A stretch of DNA of 64,000 nt. Source: a virus. The notes beneath the pieces were generated by a model. The model had not been told where the DNA came from and did no database searches. It saw only the letters and a program-made list of their open reading frames with translations. The position numbers were made by a program, and so were the translations under genes. This document shows positions 1 to 7,234 of this stretch, piece by piece; within the stretch, counting starts at the first letter, position 1, and each line of letters begins with the position of its first letter. The DNA lies in the IMG/VR virus record IMGVR_UViG_3300046517_002304, positions 434,001 to 498,000 of that record. One strand, written 5' to 3'.

Positions 1-484
1 CAAAAGCACAAATGGGAAAATCAACCCCTGTCGCCACTTCCTTACGATAATAACCATAGCCTACTCCTCCGCCTGTATCTTTTTTTTCAACTGATTCTGA
101 AGAAGTATCTCCGTCATGCATAAGCCGCTTCTTAACAGAAAAATTATAAGGATGCGACATTCTAACAATAAACTTAGCGGCATCCGTACGATGCACTGAT
201 GGGCAAAGAACAACACGTTTATTGCCATACTCATTATTTAATGCAATAACAGGAAGACAAGTTTTCTGACAAATAATGTCAGGCAAATCATTATCTACAG
301 CGCAAGACGCAAGAATACAAGGAGAAAAAATACTTTCTGCCCTTGCTAAAACAGTGTCTAACGCCGGACCAATGTTGGGTATGCGAAAAATTTGATGAGG
401 AATATTCCAAAACGACAAATCATTGGATAAGTACCCAACATCATCGCTCTCTTTATTAGTGGTTATTATAAATACGGGTTTCAC
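1..484 (-). CDS. Partial protein, weakly AIR-carboxylase(PurE)-like layout, N-terminal part only
   Basis: The frame is open from a GTG at 484 to the window edge (about 161 residues), so the C-terminus is missing. The GTG overlaps the upstream stop as GTGA, which indicates translational coupling. The protein starts KPVFIITTNKESDD, has WNIPHQ near residue 26 and NDLPDIICQKTCLPVIALN around residues 68-86. This order resembles PurE (an early S-D, then I-P, then H-L-P and L-P-V-I), but the SAHR motif and the glycine-rich GxGGxxHLP motif of PurE are absent. The resemblance may be chance. I see no other family. That the frame is real is fairly sure; the function is not. Confidence 0.6.
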   Translation of the reverse strand, partial: MKPVFIITTNKESDDVGYLSNDLSFWNIPHQIFRIPNIGPALDTVLARAESIFSPCILASCAVDNDLPDIICQKTCLPVIALNNEYGNKRVVLCPSVHRTDAAKFIVRMSHPYNFSVKKRLMHDGDTSSESVEKKDTGGGVGYGYYRKEVATGVDFPICAF

Positions 485-1395
485 GGCTTCACCAACACCT
501 TCTCGGCACTTTTGTCACAGTATACGAATGTGTTCACCCAACCGGTTTCTTCCTTGCCAACAAACTTTGTATATCCATCTAAAAATCTGGTAATATACTT
601 GTTTGTCTGAGCGGAATAAGTATATGACCTCAATGCGTCTTTATAATTATCTTTCTTCTGATCATACAAAAGACCAGCTCTTACCAATATGGTAAACAAA
701 GATCTCTTCAGGGTATCGGCCCTCCAAAAACCAGATGGATCAATTTCAATAATATTGTACTGATTGGTTTCGTAAAACTTGGTGAACTCTTTTAATCCAA
801 GCTTTACTTCAAGTCTATGGATGAACCTAGCAACCCGACGAGATCTAAGACGGTAATCATTATAATTCTTAGCAGTTCCTTTGCTAATACTTACCGTACA
901 AAAGAACATCTTTTCCGTTTTTGCATGGAATGACTTAGCAAACTCTTCTCTACAATGAAACCACTTAACCGTACTGTTTTTCTCGTTATCAAACACCCCT
1001 AAGTGCTGACCTTGCGGCTCGTAGATAGAAAAGCAACATGCCCGCATTGGGCGAACCATTGGAATAATATACTTCGCCGACAAACTATCATATGTCTTTT
1101 TAATTTCTTCATTTTCCAACGTAGTTTTTGCAAACTCGCAACATTCATCTATAATATTTTGGTAGTTGCTTCTTTTAGCATCAATTCTATCAAACTTCGT
1201 ATAGATAGGCTCCCACTTGTCGCCCTTTTGATTCAAAACTAAGTAAACTGCGGTGTCTGTAGACAAAGGTTTCTTGGCAGCAACTACAGTTAACTTTCGC
1301 GTTGTTAAAAACACCCGTCCAGGCTTTACGAAATGCATCGTAACTTTGCCGGAACAATTATCAGATTTTAATTCGCAACTTCCAAGTAATCTCAT
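481..1395 (-). CDS. Unknown protein, founding distant member of a four-gene paralogous family (family B)
   Basis: A 304-residue protein with no known domain. It shares a pattern with the three proteins at 57596-58129, 58584-59204 and 59209-59748: a Cys-Arg-acidic-x-Phe motif (CREEF, near residue 149), then about 60-80 residues later Phe-Trp followed by Arg-x-Ser-(Leu/Val) and a hydrophobic helix ending in Arg-Ala-Gly (FWRADTLKRSLFTILVRAG, near residues 223-241). It is longer than the other copies because of about 100 extra N-terminal residues. The ATG at 1395 lies 10 bp after the metallophosphoesterase-like gene, and the stop overlaps the next gene. Function unknown. The low-complexity basic stretch near residues 180-200 could contact nucleic acid, but that is a guess. 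Confidence 0.85.
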   Translation of the reverse strand: MRLLGSCELKSDNCSGKVTMHFVKPGRVFLTTRKLTVVAAKKPLSTDTAVYLVLNQKGDKWEPIYTKFDRIDAKRSNYQNIIDECCEFAKTTLENEEIKKTYDSLSAKYIIPMVRPMRACCFSIYEPQGQHLGVFDNEKNSTVKWFHCREEFAKSFHAKTEKMFFCTVSISKGTAKNYNDYRLRSRRVARFIHRLEVKLGLKEFTKFYETNQYNIIEIDPSGFWRADTLKRSLFTILVRAGLLYDQKKDNYKDALRSYTYSAQTNKYITRFLDGYTKFVGKEETGWVNTFVYCDKSAEKVLVKP

Positions 1396-1404
1396 GATTA
1401 TCCC

Positions 1405-2136
1405 TTAGACATCAAGGATACGAACAGTACGACCAACGTTAGTTTTAACCTGAATAACTTTATTAATATAAGCATCTTCACGACCGGCGCATAAACTGAG
1501 CACTTCGGTTCTACCTTTAGATACTTCTCTTAAAACGTCATCTAGTTCTTTTGAGAAGAGAGCCTTGTTTTCATCTAACGCTATCTTGCTACATGGAGGG
1601 TAAGATGACAAAGATACAACCTTGCAATCAGATGTGTAATAATTATCAAAATACTCCTTAACACTGACAACTGTATTGTAATATGCATTCTTTGCGTAAA
1701 CCGGGGGATTATCACGAAGCATGGCTAAGGATAAATCATCAATATTATTGTGAGTATAATTACCAGCAGGAATATTATGGGGGAAAATTTCACATCCCAG
1801 TATCATCAGTTTTTCGCCATTATTAAATATGGCCCCAGAATTAGAAACATAATGCAACTTCGGGTATTTAGCACAAACCTTGATTATACTTTGACGCATA
1901 TGGTTAAGCGTGTAAAAAGCAAAATCATTAGCCCCGAGTATAAAATAAATATGGCAAGCTGAAACGCCGTGTATGACACGCAGATAATACTCAACAGAAT
2001 CATGTGCCGCAATATTACCGGCAATACATAAAACATCTAGTTTCTTTGTCTCAGTAGACAAATGGTCCAAAAATGCCTCTAAATTTTCAGAAGAAGCAAC
2101 GTGCAAATTGATGTTCGCTAAAAGTCCAATTTTCAT
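1405..2136 (-). CDS. Calcineurin-like metallophosphoesterase fold, metal ligands lost (probable pseudoenzyme)
   Basis: A 243-residue protein with the metallophosphoesterase layout: beta strand plus DxH-like motif, GD-like motif, GNHD-like motif, a late H-x-P-P-like segment and a GHxH-like end. Every signature has lost its ligands. The first is ANINLH (residues 7-12) where ADxHxH is expected, the second AGNI (39-42) instead of AGDI, and the third GAND (68-71) instead of GNHD. The segment SLSSYPP replaces THHPP, and CAGRED replaces the GHTH region. The fold assignment is inferred from spacing and hydrophobic context. Loss of the metal site is read directly. The ATG at 2136 overlaps the previous stop as ATGA, which favours it over the in-frame ATG at 2148. 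It probably binds rather than hydrolyses something. Confidence 0.8.
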   Translation of the reverse strand: MKIGLLANINLHVASSENLEAFLDHLSTETKKLDVLCIAGNIAAHDSVEYYLRVIHGVSACHIYFILGANDFAFYTLNHMRQSIIKVCAKYPKLHYVSNSGAIFNNGEKLMILGCEIFPHNIPAGNYTHNNIDDLSLAMLRDNPPVYAKNAYYNTVVSVKEYFDNYYTSDCKVVSLSSYPPCSKIALDENKALFSKELDDVLREVSKGRTEVLSLCAGREDAYINKVIQVKTNVGRTVRILDV

Positions 2137-2741
2137 GAACGATCCCATAAAATAGTTTTTTGAATTTGTTTTAAGCCGACATTTGTTTCATAGTTGGAAT
2201 ATATCCAAGCTGGAATAATAGGATACTCCAAAAACGTATCTGGGTCAATATCTAAATTTCTTTCACCATCTAACCGATTTTGCTCATAAAAAATTGATTG
2301 GAAATTTTTGGGCAAAAGATTGACCGCTACGAGCGTTCGTACATAACCATATTCCCAAGGATATTCTATACAAAAACCCTCAAGGCGATCTACGCGGTCA
2401 ATCATCAAATCCCAATTCGCCTGGTTATAGAAAAAAACTTCTAGCGCGCCAGATGAATTTTTGTCAAAAGTCAATCCAAGTCCACGAGGAACAACGTGTG
2501 GGATAAATGCCTTGCTGTGACCATAATAACAATGATGCTCATGTCCTCTAGACGGGCAATCTTTGTGAACTCCCATTAGATAAGAATTAACATGCCGTCT
2601 CGGGAGATTCCTTAAAGTCCCAAACACTGCCATAGGAAATGGGAAGGCGTATCTCTGGCTTACAGGCGCAGCCAGAAAGCGATCATACAACTTCCAAAGA
2701 CCTTTGAGTTTAGGCGACAACCAACGCTCCCTTTTCTTCAT
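2133..2741 (-). CDS. Gamma-glutamylcyclotransferase/AIG2-like protein
   Basis: A 202-residue protein. The family's substrate loop (typically Y-G-T-L-R) is recognisable as VFGTLRN. Further on, a hydrophobic strand, the segment MIDRVDRLEGF and YGYVRTLVAV match the GGCT pattern of strand, D-x-L-E-G, and Y-x-R-x-x-V. Members of this fold cyclise gamma-glutamyl groups or act on branched amines. The extension after the core ends DGERNLDIDPDTF and is unusual. The ATG at 2741 was chosen because longer versions start at a non-standard codon deep inside the preceding co-chaperonin gene. It overlaps that gene by 32 bp and the next gene by 4 bp (ATGA). Substrate unknown. Confidence 0.7.
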   Translation of the reverse strand: MKKRERWLSPKLKGLWKLYDRFLAAPVSQRYAFPFPMAVFGTLRNLPRRHVNSYLMGVHKDCPSRGHEHHCYYGHSKAFIPHVVPRGLGLTFDKNSSGALEVFFYNQANWDLMIDRVDRLEGFCIEYPWEYGYVRTLVAVNLLPKNFQSIFYEQNRLDGERNLDIDPDTFLEYPIIPAWIYSNYETNVGLKQIQKTILWDRS

Positions 2742-3051
2742 TGTCGTCGTCGGATGATTCGTAAACAGCAATCACGTCTTCAACTGGAATAAGGAACCGA
2801 TTCTCGCCGTCTTCATACGATGCAGGCATAGATCTAGCTAAACTACAAATAGCCTTTGAATACTTTCTAATGTTTACGTAATCAAAATCATGTTCTACCT
2901 GAGGCGAAACAGCAAGAATTCTACAATTTCTAGTAGGAATTTTAGCGGTATCGGGTAATGCAATTCCACCTTTTGTCATACCTGAATCGGCCTCTTTAAG
3001 CACCAATACTCTCGGGCCGGACGGAACAATAGAAGTTAATTCTTTTTTCAT
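2710..3051 (-). CDS. GroES-like co-chaperonin (Cpn10)
   Basis: A 113-residue protein starting MKKELTSIVPSGPRVLVLKE, followed by TKGGIALPDTAK. This matches the Cpn10 start (P-L-x-D-R-V-L-V, then T-x-G-G-I-x-L-P-D-x-A). The end, FLIPVEDVIAVYES, matches the family's terminal strand (L-x-x-x-D-I-x-A-V). The middle shows K-Y-S-K-A-I where the family has K-Y-x-G-x-x. An acidic C-terminal tail (SDDDNEEKG) is an addition. T4 gp31 and related phage proteins cap host GroEL to fold the capsid protein, and a similar role is likely. No GroEL gene is seen here, so it would work with the host chaperonin. It sits in one run with ClpX and an I78-like inhibitor. Confidence 0.85.
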   Translation of the reverse strand: MKKELTSIVPSGPRVLVLKEADSGMTKGGIALPDTAKIPTRNCRILAVSPQVEHDFDYVNIRKYSKAICSLARSMPASYEDGENRFLIPVEDVIAVYESSDDDNEEKGALVVA

Positions 3052-3056
3052 AGTTT

Positions 3057-3290
3057 TTATCCAAAGGTAAGAGTGGTAATTATATTGTCTTCGTCAAGAC
3101 CAACATTTAATCTACTTGACACAAAGTCACATGTATAAACTGATCCTGGCTTAAGCACCCGCACTTTAGTAGCTTCTTTAATTACGGTTTTAATTCCTTC
3201 TCGCGTAATATCGTTTTCCTCTAAAGGAATCTCTACAAGTCTTCTGCCTAGTAAAACACTAGCCCCTTTTATTGATTGGCTGCTGCTCAT
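3057..3290 (-). CDS. Peptidase inhibitor I78-like small protein
   Basis: A 77-residue protein. The C-terminal half reads VRVLKPGSVYTCDFVSSR, then LNVGLDED, a hydrophobic strand and a final Gly. This matches the I78 family (R-x-x-x-P-G-x-x-x-T-x-D-x-x-x-x-R-L-N-x-x-x-D, ending C-G). Here the terminal Cys is replaced (TFG), so the usual end motif is partly lost. There is no signal peptide, so it would act in the cytoplasm. I78 members inhibit serine peptidases. Placement between GroES-like and ClpX genes suggests a role in controlling proteolysis, but the target is unknown. A strong SD (AAGGAG) precedes the ATG by 6 bases. Confidence 0.7.
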   Translation of the reverse strand: MSSSQSIKGASVLLGRRLVEIPLEENDITREGIKTVIKEATKVRVLKPGSVYTCDFVSSRLNVGLDEDNIITTLTFG

Positions 3291-3303
3291 TTTATTCTCC
3301 TTA

Positions 3304-3723
3304 TTAGTCTCTTCGGTTTTTTTCGTACCATTCTCTCAAATTTTCATCTGTAAAAACAAGCCATATATCTTTTTGCCACTTATTAGATGGTCCGATAATA
3401 CATCCGTATGCGTATAGCTCTCGTCCATAAGGCGCTTTTGGATTCTTAAAATACCACACTCCAGATCCTTCCTCAATGCCAGTAAATGCAAATATTTGTC
3501 CTGTTTTCTTATTAAGGCCAGACTTTAATGGATGATATGAGCCAAGGCTGCATGTCCCGGATACCATCACCGTCAAATCAACGCCTAAAGGAATTTTTTT
3601 AATGTCTTCTAAAAATAATTGATTTAAATTCTCTGGCTTTTCCGATTTATGTCTTTCAGTAGGATATTTTAAACCATGTAATTTTCTATCTCTAATGAGT
3701 TTTTCAATGTCGCGCTGGCTCAT
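3304..3723 (-). CDS. Unknown protein
   Basis: A 139-residue protein of no recognised family. The N-terminal 40 residues are charged and helical. The centre contains LTVMVSGTCSLGSYHPLK and TGQIFAFTGIEEGSGVWYF, suggesting a compact beta-rich domain, and the end is IWLVFTDENLREWYEKN. The ATG at 3723 is preferred over a GTG at 3732 because a GAGG sequence sits 11 bases upstream of it. It follows the clpX gene and precedes the I78-like gene, co-directional with both. Confidence 0.75.
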   Translation of the reverse strand: MSQRDIEKLIRDRKLHGLKYPTERHKSEKPENLNQLFLEDIKKIPLGVDLTVMVSGTCSLGSYHPLKSGLNKKTGQIFAFTGIEEGSGVWYFKNPKAPYGRELYAYGCIIGPSNKWQKDIWLVFTDENLREWYEKNRRD

Positions 3724-3744
3724 AGAAATCACAGCCTCAAATTC

Positions 3745-4959
3745 TCAAGCAACTTTTTTAGGCATACAGTGCAATTTTGCACTACCGCAAACAGATTCCT
3801 TGGTAACTACATAATCCATCGGCAAAATGTCAACCATTGTATCCAACAATAAGTTTTCAATAATAGTTTTTAGCGCTCTTGCTCCAGTTTTTTCTGCATG
3901 CGCTTTTTCGGCGATAGCTATAAGCGATTCTTCTGTAAAGTCTAAGCTGGCACCAGATAGCTTAAATATCGCGTCATACTGCTTGCAAAGAGAATTCTTG
4001 GTATCTCGCAAAATACTCACAAGAGCAGAAACGTCTAAGCTGGATAAAACCGTTTTCACTGGAAGTCTACCGACAAACTCTGGAATAAGACCATATTCAA
4101 TTAAGTCTTCATTAATAACGTCGGCTAATATATGTTCATTAAATCCATCGCTACCAAAACCGATTCGTTTTCTATTAGTTCTTTTAGCAACAATCTTATC
4201 AAGGTGAGTAAAAGCGCCGCCACAGATAAAAAGAATATTTGTAGTATCAACTGGAATATATGCTTGCTCAGGATGCTTTCTGCCACCTGCCGGAGGCACA
4301 TTAGCAATAGTGCCTTCCAGCATCTTTAGTAAAGACTGTTGAACTCCTTCTCCAGAAACATCCCTCGTAATTGAAACATTACTACTAGTTTTACTAATTT
4401 TATCTATTTCATCAATAAAGATAATTCCTCTTTGTGCCACTTCTACATTAAAGCTGCAATTATGCAACAATTTAAGAATTAAATTTTCAACGTCCTCTCC
4501 GACATACCCTGCTTGCGTCAGCGTAGTAGCATCGCCAATCGCCAACGGCACCGACAATATTTTTGCTAAGTTCTTAACTAAGGCTGTCTTACCGACGCCG
4601 CTGGGTCCGATCATTAAAACATTTGATTTTTCAATCTCTACATCTGTAGATGTAGAGAAAATTCTTTTATAGTGATTACTAACAGCAACCGATAAAACTT
4701 TTTTAGCATGACTCTGGCCGATGATATAATCGTCTAGTCTTTTAATAATCTCTAATGGTGATGGAATACTTTCCATCGTTTCCTGATTTAGATTTACTAT
4801 TGAGTTTTCTTTAAATATCCTTGTGCAATCTGATACGCAATCCAAACAAATATGGGTGCTTTCATCTTGCCCATGTACTAACTGCTTTGTCGCATTACCA
4901 ACTCCACAGAATGAACATTTTTTGCTGGGCATTTTTCGTCTTCGTGTGCTTTTCGCCAT
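3745..4959 (-). CDS. clpX: ATP-dependent Clp protease ATP-binding subunit ClpX
   Basis: A 404-residue full-length ClpX. The N-terminal zinc-binding domain has Cys15, Cys18, Cys38 and Cys41 (CSFC and CLDC). Walker A is GPSGVGKT near residue 118. The pore-loop segment GYVGEDVEN follows, and Walker B is FIDEIDK near residue 185. The sensor region and the C-terminal segment with the ClpP-docking area are present (FVGRLPV, then EKTGARALK). ClpX unfolds substrates and feeds them to ClpP. No clpP gene is visible in the window, so it would pair with host ClpP or act alone as an unfoldase. Phage-encoded ClpX is uncommon and suggests redirected host proteolysis. Confidence 0.97.
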   Translation of the reverse strand: MAKSTRRRKMPSKKCSFCGVGNATKQLVHGQDESTHICLDCVSDCTRIFKENSIVNLNQETMESIPSPLEIIKRLDDYIIGQSHAKKVLSVAVSNHYKRIFSTSTDVEIEKSNVLMIGPSGVGKTALVKNLAKILSVPLAIGDATTLTQAGYVGEDVENLILKLLHNCSFNVEVAQRGIIFIDEIDKISKTSSNVSITRDVSGEGVQQSLLKMLEGTIANVPPAGGRKHPEQAYIPVDTTNILFICGGAFTHLDKIVAKRTNRKRIGFGSDGFNEHILADVINEDLIEYGLIPEFVGRLPVKTVLSSLDVSALVSILRDTKNSLCKQYDAIFKLSGASLDFTEESLIAIAEKAHAEKTGARALKTIIENLLLDTMVDILPMDYVVTKESVCGSAKLHCMPKKVA

Positions 4960-4970
4960 TTGATAATCTT

Positions 4971-5297
4971 CTAAAAATAAAAAGAATAAAGAAATAATTC
5001 ATACAAACAAACTGCCGACAACAAAACGTTGGCTGTTGGAATAAGCCAAGCGCGGCCAAAAGAAATAATCCAACTTGGCCTGTGCTTTGAATAAAGCACA
5101 TAAACGCTAATGCCGACTACAAACATTGTAAGCAAAAACTTGAAGAAACACAACCCCAAAAACCCAAATTTTACCAGAAAAAACTCAGCAAATACGTTCA
5201 ATTCGTAAAAATTGTTAGGGCAATCAACCACTAGTAGTTTAGTTAGATATAAATCAATACAACTGAGAAAGATAAACAAAACATAATTTCGTATCAT
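4971..5297 (-). CDS. Integral membrane protein, DUF5658-like
   Basis: A 108-residue protein with about three hydrophobic segments: 1-25, 35-67 and 85-108. A short pattern in the first half, (L/I)xxxDLYxT then ELN then FxxxK, resembles DUF5658 membrane proteins, whose function is unknown. It is Phe- and Leu-rich with few charges. The start overlaps the preceding saccharopine-dehydrogenase-like stop as ATGA. It would sit in the host inner membrane. It could in principle be a lysis or exclusion protein, but nothing shows this. Confidence 0.75.
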   Translation of the reverse strand: MIRNYVLFIFLSCIDLYLTKLLVVDCPNNFYELNVFAEFFLVKFGFLGLCFFKFLLTMFVVGISVYVLYSKHRPSWIISFGRAWLIPTANVLLSAVCLYELFLYSFYF

Positions 5298-6415
5298 TGC
5301 ATCAATTTAGTGTTCATTCCTCCAATTTTATCTAAATTATCAAAAAATAGCTTCATGGGAATATCACCACATCCCAAAACAGCTTTCTTACTTGAGAGAC
5401 TCTTATTGGCTATCAGGCTTGTGACTGATGCTGCCGTAAAGCCAGTTGTTTTCTGCATAGCAGTAAAAATGTCATCGTGCTCAACGCAAACACGACGAAC
5501 CCAATGTCCATTTTTATTCACGATACTTGCGCTAATTAAAACTTTATCTTTTCTCGTCTTCGGGCATGCGTTTTTAACCGCTCTACGAAACGTATCTTCA
5601 TCCATTTTACAATCGCCCAACAAAAATTTAATCAGCTTACAATGGCCACCATATCTTATTGTTTTATAATCACACTCTTTAACCCCGCGAGTCATTAGAG
5701 ATGGCAACAAGCCACCGACTCCACCTTTAGTATTAAATGCCTCAAGATATTCTACGGTACAAAAATTTTTAGTGCTTACGTCACATAAAAATTCTATTTG
5801 TTCTATATCCTCTAACGCTGTAACCTTGGTAATTTTTGAATCTTTAATCGCATCGCATTGACCGACATATTCATTATAAAGACCATCCAAACTAAAGACT
5901 TGATTATACTGCAATAAATTGTTCGGATTAATCGGCAATCCGCCTACTCTTAACTTTATTACCGCATTACTTAAGTCTGATACAGTTTGTATACCATTTT
6001 CTAATATTAAACCAACTAATCCAGGTGCCAATCCCAATGAAACAAAGCAAGATTGCTCGCTGTTATAAAATCCACCTTCATTAAAATAACCCTCAATCTC
6101 CTGGTCTACCACTGGATTGCCGCCTAAATCTGTATAGCTACGTTTTAATTCAATACAATTTTTAGCAATATCCTGATTAGCCCAATATGGCGCAGCCGAT
6201 ATTACCGTAGCATCTTTGACCTCAGATAAATCTTCTAAATCTTCAGCAACCCCATCAATACCAATTTGGTTGCAATCAAAGAATGCAATGGCGTCTAGCA
6301 AAGAGCTACTATTAGGTTCTACCATATAAATAGGGTGATTCAATTTAGACAAGCCATAAACAATGGCCCGACCCATTTCACCACCAGCACCGACCACAAT
6401 AACGGGTTTATTCAT
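5294..6415 (-). CDS. Saccharopine dehydrogenase-like NAD(P)-dependent oxidoreductase
   Basis: A 373-residue protein. The Rossmann start is VIVVGAGGEMGRAIVYGL (GxGGxxG, residues 5-22), with an acidic residue at the end of strand 2 (VEP) favouring NAD. The family signatures S-Y-T-D-L-G-G-N (near 92-99) and L-G-L-A-P-G-L-V (near 127-134) match saccharopine dehydrogenase and related carboxynorspermidine-type enzymes. These reduce or cleave amino-acid adducts of lysine or polyamines. The specific substrate cannot be told. It is the first gene of its transcription unit, with a sigma70-like promoter at 6449-6476 and an AGGGA ribosome site before the ATG. Confidence 0.85.
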   Translation of the reverse strand: MNKPVIVVGAGGEMGRAIVYGLSKLNHPIYMVEPNSSSLLDAIAFFDCNQIGIDGVAEDLEDLSEVKDATVISAAPYWANQDIAKNCIELKRSYTDLGGNPVVDQEIEGYFNEGGFYNSEQSCFVSLGLAPGLVGLILENGIQTVSDLSNAVIKLRVGGLPINPNNLLQYNQVFSLDGLYNEYVGQCDAIKDSKITKVTALEDIEQIEFLCDVSTKNFCTVEYLEAFNTKGGVGGLLPSLMTRGVKECDYKTIRYGGHCKLIKFLLGDCKMDEDTFRRAVKNACPKTRKDKVLISASIVNKNGHWVRRVCVEHDDIFTAMQKTTGFTAASVTSLIANKSLSSKKAVLGCGDIPMKLFFDNLDKIGGMNTKLMQ

Positions 6416-6448
6416 TTTATTTCCCTGTCAAATTGATTTTCAAATGAC

Positions 6449-6476
6449 ATTATACCACAAAACAGATAATAATCAA
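6449..6476 (-). promoter_or_regulatory. Sigma70-like promoter with extended -10
   Basis: On the minus strand, TTGATT is followed by 16 bases and TATAAT. TGTGG lies directly before the -10, giving a TGn extended -10. Transcription would start near 6440 and read into the saccharopine-dehydrogenase-like gene. The same TGG-TAnnnT arrangement recurs at 25098, 31975 and 60010. Confidence 0.75.
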
Positions 6477-6479
6477 TAG

Positions 6480-6509
6480 AAAAAGCGGCAGGATTTCCTG
6501 CCGCTTTTT
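6480..6509 (-). terminator. Rho-independent terminator after the histone-like gene
   Basis: The inverted repeat GCGGCAGGA / TCCTGCCGC is flanked by A5 on one side and T5 on the other, so it can act in both directions. It lies 20 bases beyond the histone-like stop and just upstream of the next unit's promoter. Confidence 0.9.
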
Positions 6510-6528
6510 CTGGAAAACTTCGGGTTGA

Positions 6529-7014
6529 CTAGGCCGCTTTGTAGAGCTTCTTGCGACCTTCACCGCTCGGAACCGAGACGATTTCCTTGTTCGTGCGCAG
6601 CTTGTGAATGAGCTGGCCGAGAACGGGGGCAAAACTGTCAGACTTCGACTTGTAGCCAGCAGCCGCGACCTTATCACAAGCATCCTCAAGGGTCAGGCCC
6701 TTCGGATTCTTGGCGAGCACCTTCTTGAAGACAACTTCAAGGGTCGGCTTGCCGTTGCGTTCAGGACGGCTTCCGGCGCGACCAGTCGCGGTCTTCTTAC
6801 TTGTGCGAGCCACCTTGGTGGTCGCGCCGTTCAGTGCTTCAACAGCCGCAATGGCAGTCTCAAGCAACTGCTGTCGCTTCGTGAGCGAAGCCGATTCAGC
6901 GACAAGCTGACTCAACGACAAGAGGCCCTTGGGACTCTTGGCAGGCTTGCTGACCTTCTTGGCGGGGGTTTTGACAACCTTCTTGACGGACTTCTTCGCG
7001 GTCTTCTTAGCCAT
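6529..7014 (-). CDS. Histone H1-like / lysine-rich DNA-binding protein, GC-rich
   Basis: A 161-residue protein. The first 45 residues are Lys/Ala/Pro-rich repeats (AKKTAKK, KTPAKK, KPAKSPKG) like bacterial H1-type nucleoproteins. The last 65 residues (from TLEVVFKKVLAKNPKG to KKLYKAA) look like a small helical, winged-helix-type domain. The ATG at 7014 has AGGAAAC 7-13 bases upstream and begins MAKKTAKK. Its composition differs sharply from all neighbours: codons mostly end in G or C. This points to recent transfer, probably from a GC-rich host. It probably coats or compacts DNA in the phage or host nucleoid. It has its own promoter (7130-7159) and terminator (6480-6509). Confidence 0.85.
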   Translation of the reverse strand: MAKKTAKKSVKKVVKTPAKKVSKPAKSPKGLLSLSQLVAESASLTKRQQLLETAIAAVEALNGATTKVARTSKKTATGRAGSRPERNGKPTLEVVFKKVLAKNPKGLTLEDACDKVAAAGYKSKSDSFAPVLGQLIHKLRTNKEIVSVPSGEGRKKLYKAA

Positions 7015-7129
7015 GGTTCTGTGTTTCCTGTTAAGTCCCTGTCCACTCTTAGGAAAGGCATAGAGTAAGTAAAAAAGCTGGGACATGCTTTTTCTTTTTC
7101 TCTATCCTACTTGCTGCGTCTCTGTCTTA

Positions 7130-7159
7130 ACTATACGACAAAAATTATAAAAGGGAAGT
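7130..7159 (-). promoter_or_regulatory. ACTTCC-N18-TATAGT promoter candidate
   Basis: On the minus strand, ACTTCC is followed by exactly 18 bases and TATAGT. The same arrangement occurs at 10383-10412 and 42899-42928, each time upstream of a minus-strand gene at a divergent boundary. It would drive the histone-like gene with a leader of about 100 bases. Confidence 0.6.
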
Positions 7160-7207
7160 AAAATCTTCTAAAATAATGAAAAAATAGCAAAATATCGCAC
7201 GCTATAT

Positions 7208-7234
7208 TATCTTGTGTACAAATCATACAAGATA
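7208..7234 (+). repeat. Inverted repeat covering the tnpB start codon
   Basis: Perfect 8-bp arms TATCTTGT (7208-7215) and ACAAGATA (7227-7234) are separated by 11 bases. The GTG start codon at 7214 lies in the left arm and loop. It could be the left-end hairpin of the element, or it could mask the start codon. Confidence 0.55.

Noticed and set aside
1-484. Firm assignment as PurE
   Set aside because: Only the general order of motifs fits; the SAHR and glycine-rich active-site motifs are absent and the C-terminus is outside the window.
7014-7086. A longer start for the histone-like protein
   Set aside because: The extra 24 residues (MSQLFYLLYAFPK...) have AT-rich, unlike composition, and the ATG at 7014 has a clear ribosome site and starts with the basic repeats.
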